DNA of 64,000 nucleotides from Pelagisphaera sp964404745 (GTDB lineage: Bacteria; Verrucomicrobiota; Verrucomicrobiia; Opitutales; Opitutaceae): the NCBI GenBank assembly GCA_964404745.1, contig CAYOLG010000023.1, positions 1-64,000 of the forward strand. Direction: 5' to 3'. Positions 62,464-64,000 of the stretch are shown here, in pieces. The position numbers and the translations under genes are program-made. Below the pieces are notes generated by a model. It was given only the letters and a program-made list of their open reading frames with translations. It made no database searches and had not been told where the DNA came from. The first letter of the stretch is position 1; every line of letters begins with the position of its first letter.

Positions 62464-64000
62464 ATGACTTCGCTAAATTTCCGCGCCATAACCTGGCTTT
62501 CCTTCGGCTTCGCCCTTCTAATGCTCGTTTTCTCTATCACGCTATCCTGGGCCAACACCCAGCGACCTCCACTCCACGCCCGTCATTGGATGGCCATTAC
62601 AGGCAAGCCACTGGGGGCCATGGCTGGGGCCAAAATGTTCGAGCAAGGGGGGAACGCCGTAGACGCCGCCTGCGCCATGCTGGCAGTAGTCTGCACCATG
62701 CACGACGACGTCGGCTGGGGCGGGGAAACACAAGCTCTCATCTATGACCCTGGTACCGGGAAAGTCATCGGAGTAAATGGTCTTGGCGTTGCTCCCACCG
62801 GAGCGACCCCCGAATTCTTTCTGCAAAAAGAGCTCAAATACCCGCCAAGAGAAGGTCCACTAGCCGCCGTCACGCCCGGCAATCCTGGTGCTCTAATGGT
62901 CATGCTGGCCGAGTTTGGCACCCTCTCGTTGGAGCAAGTTCTCGCTCCGGCCATGCAGATGGCAGAGGGCTTCGCCATCGAGGAACAACTTGTTAACAGA
63001 ATCCAAAGAAATCAGGAAAAAATTGACCGCTGGCCTTACTCGAAGGCTCTCTTTCTTCCCCATACCGATCGTAAGGACCCCTCTCCGCAACCCGGAGAAA
63101 TCTTCAGACAACCCGATCTTCTCGCCAGCTTGCAGAAACTCGTCGAGACCGAGCAAACAGCGGTCCAGGCAGGCAAGGATCGCAAGGCCGCTATCATGGC
63201 GGCTTTCGATCGTTTCTACAAAGGCGACATCGGGGCTGAGTACGCCCGAGGATGCCAGGAGCAAGGCGGTCTCATCACCGCCAGCGATCTGGCCAATTGG
63301 ACCGTAAAGCTCGAGGAGCCCGTCAGCGTCAACTACAAGGGAATCGACGTCTACAAGCTCACTACCTGGACCCAAGGACCTTCCCTGCTGCAAACTTTGA
63401 ACATCCTTGAGGGATTCGATCTTCGGCCCATGGGTTACAACAGCTCCCGCTATATCCACCATCTCTACCAAGCCTTGAATCTGGCCATGGCGGATCGTGA
63501 CTTCTACTACGGCGATCCCTACGTTGAGCCCGAGGAGCCCCTCTCCGGCTTGCTGAACAAGAACTACGCGAAAAAACGGCGAGCCCTGATCGATCCGTAT
63601 CACAATAATCCCGACATCCGGCCTGGAAACCCCTATGATTTTCAACGCGGCCGCAACCCTTTCCTCGATATCTTGGAAACCTGGTCGAACGTTCCTCAAG
63701 AACCCGATAAAACGACTACGGTTTCCCAGGATTCCCGCTTTTCCGGAGCGGCAGCCTTCGCTGCCGGCGACAGCGACTTGCCTCCCTTCTTTATGGGAAC
63801 GACTTCCATTCAGGCGGCTGACAAAGATGGCTGGTTTATATCCATCACTCCCAGCGGCGGCTGGCTACCCGCTTGTATTGCTGGCAACACAGGCATGGGC
63901 ATGAGTCAACGCATGCAGAGTTTCGTGCTGGATCCCAGCGAGAATCCCTACAATATAGTCGCTCCCGGCAAACAGCCAAGAGTTACCCTCACCCCCACCT
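62464..64000 (+). CDS. ggt: Gamma-glutamyltransferase, 3' end outside the window
   Basis: 512 codons visible with no stop before the window edge. N-terminal signal/anchor (SFGFALLMLVFSITLSWA), then MFEQGGNAVDAACAM. The autoprocessing nucleophile is expected at T446 in MGTTSIQAADKDG; E. coli has TTH at this place, here TTS. Ggt cleaves and transfers the gamma-glutamyl group of glutathione and related compounds in the periplasm. The 100 or so missing residues lie to the right. Confidence 0.9.
   Translation, partial: MTSLNFRAITWLSFGFALLMLVFSITLSWANTQRPPLHARHWMAITGKPLGAMAGAKMFEQGGNAVDAACAMLAVVCTMHDDVGWGGETQALIYDPGTGKVIGVNGLGVAPTGATPEFFLQKELKYPPREGPLAAVTPGNPGALMVMLAEFGTLSLEQVLAPAMQMAEGFAIEEQLVNRIQRNQEKIDRWPYSKALFLPHTDRKDPSPQPGEIFRQPDLLASLQKLVETEQTAVQAGKDRKAAIMAAFDRFYKGDIGAEYARGCQEQGGLITASDLANWTVKLEEPVSVNYKGIDVYKLTTWTQGPSLLQTLNILEGFDLRPMGYNSSRYIHHLYQALNLAMADRDFYYGDPYVEPEEPLSGLLNKNYAKKRRALIDPYHNNPDIRPGNPYDFQRGRNPFLDILETWSNVPQEPDKTTTVSQDSRFSGAAAFAAGDSDLPPFFMGTTSIQAADKDGWFISITPSGGWLPACIAGNTGMGMSQRMQSFVLDPSENPYNIVAPGKQPRVTLTPT

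Noticed and set aside
1..64000. CRISPR array, phage module or rRNA
   Set aside because: No regularly spaced direct repeats, no integrase, capsid or terminase genes, and no rRNA-like stretch were seen.

Overview
The window looks like chromosomal DNA from a heterotrophic, probably marine member of the Verrucomicrobiota (Opitutales/Puniceicoccaceae-like). This is inferred from gene content: five type I sulfatases, a Tat-exported Gfo/Idh/MocA oxidoreductase, a DUF5009/HGSNAT-type membrane acyltransferase, a BNR-4 secreted protein, a CIA30 protein, a TorF-type porin, and oleA/oleB. No rRNA, phage or CRISPR was seen. The one tRNA is tRNA-Leu(CAG).

Layout. 1-3.8 kb: a heterodimeric ABC exporter after a terminator. 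4-7.5 kb: a 1156-residue protein of unknown function. 7.9-9.6 kb: orphan OppD/OppF ATPases. 9.8 kb: tRNA-Leu. 10.1-11.4 kb: a helix-turn-helix plus nucleotidyltransferase toxin-antitoxin-like pair with a 26-bp palindromic operator. 11.5-21.4 kb: DoxX, three intact sulfatases, CIA30, Gfo/Idh/MocA, a GntR/LacI-hybrid regulator and an HpcH/HpaI aldolase, reading as sulfated-glycan utilisation. 21.6-22.9 kb: a broken cbpA followed by intact cbpM. 23-26.5 kb: a BNR-4 protein, a decayed IS4 transposase and a frameshifted phytanoyl-CoA dioxygenase. 26.6-32.2 kb: a CoA-transferase/enoyl-CoA hydratase pair, cspA and a TRAP transporter (dctPQM). 32.6-39.3 kb: ogt, a purple-acid-phosphatase-like enzyme, pepP, a start-less GNAT gene and malQ. 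39.4-44.3 kb: a five-gene lipid cluster (CrtI-like oxidoreductase, FabZ, FabI, OleA, OleB). 44.4-49.9 kb: cyclophilin, M29 aminopeptidase, a nonsense-mutated sulfatase and an intact one. 50 kb: an orphan gas-vesicle GvpF/L. 51.2-55.5 kb: an apparently exported four-enzyme catabolic cluster (cupin, enolase superfamily, RraA-like, amidohydrolase). 55.6-64 kb: secreted proteins, DUF5009, nitroreductase, ADP-ribosylglycohydrolase, a frameshifted FN3 protein, a TorF porin and the 5' part of a gamma-glutamyltransferase cut by the window edge.

Two themes run across the window. First, many intergenic gaps carry hairpin repeats: GGTAGGG...CCCTACC elements, REP-like 25-mers, and a palindrome with the core TTCGGTAACGTTACCGAA seen twice. 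Second, several otherwise well-conserved genes carry isolated stops or single frameshifts (cbpA, IS4, phyH, one sulfatase, the FN3 protein, and a GNAT lacking a start), which suggests recent gene decay or assembly error.

The most promising candidates for an undescribed system are the oleA-oleB-fabI-fabZ-crtI-like operon and the helix-turn-helix/nucleotidyltransferase module with its operator.
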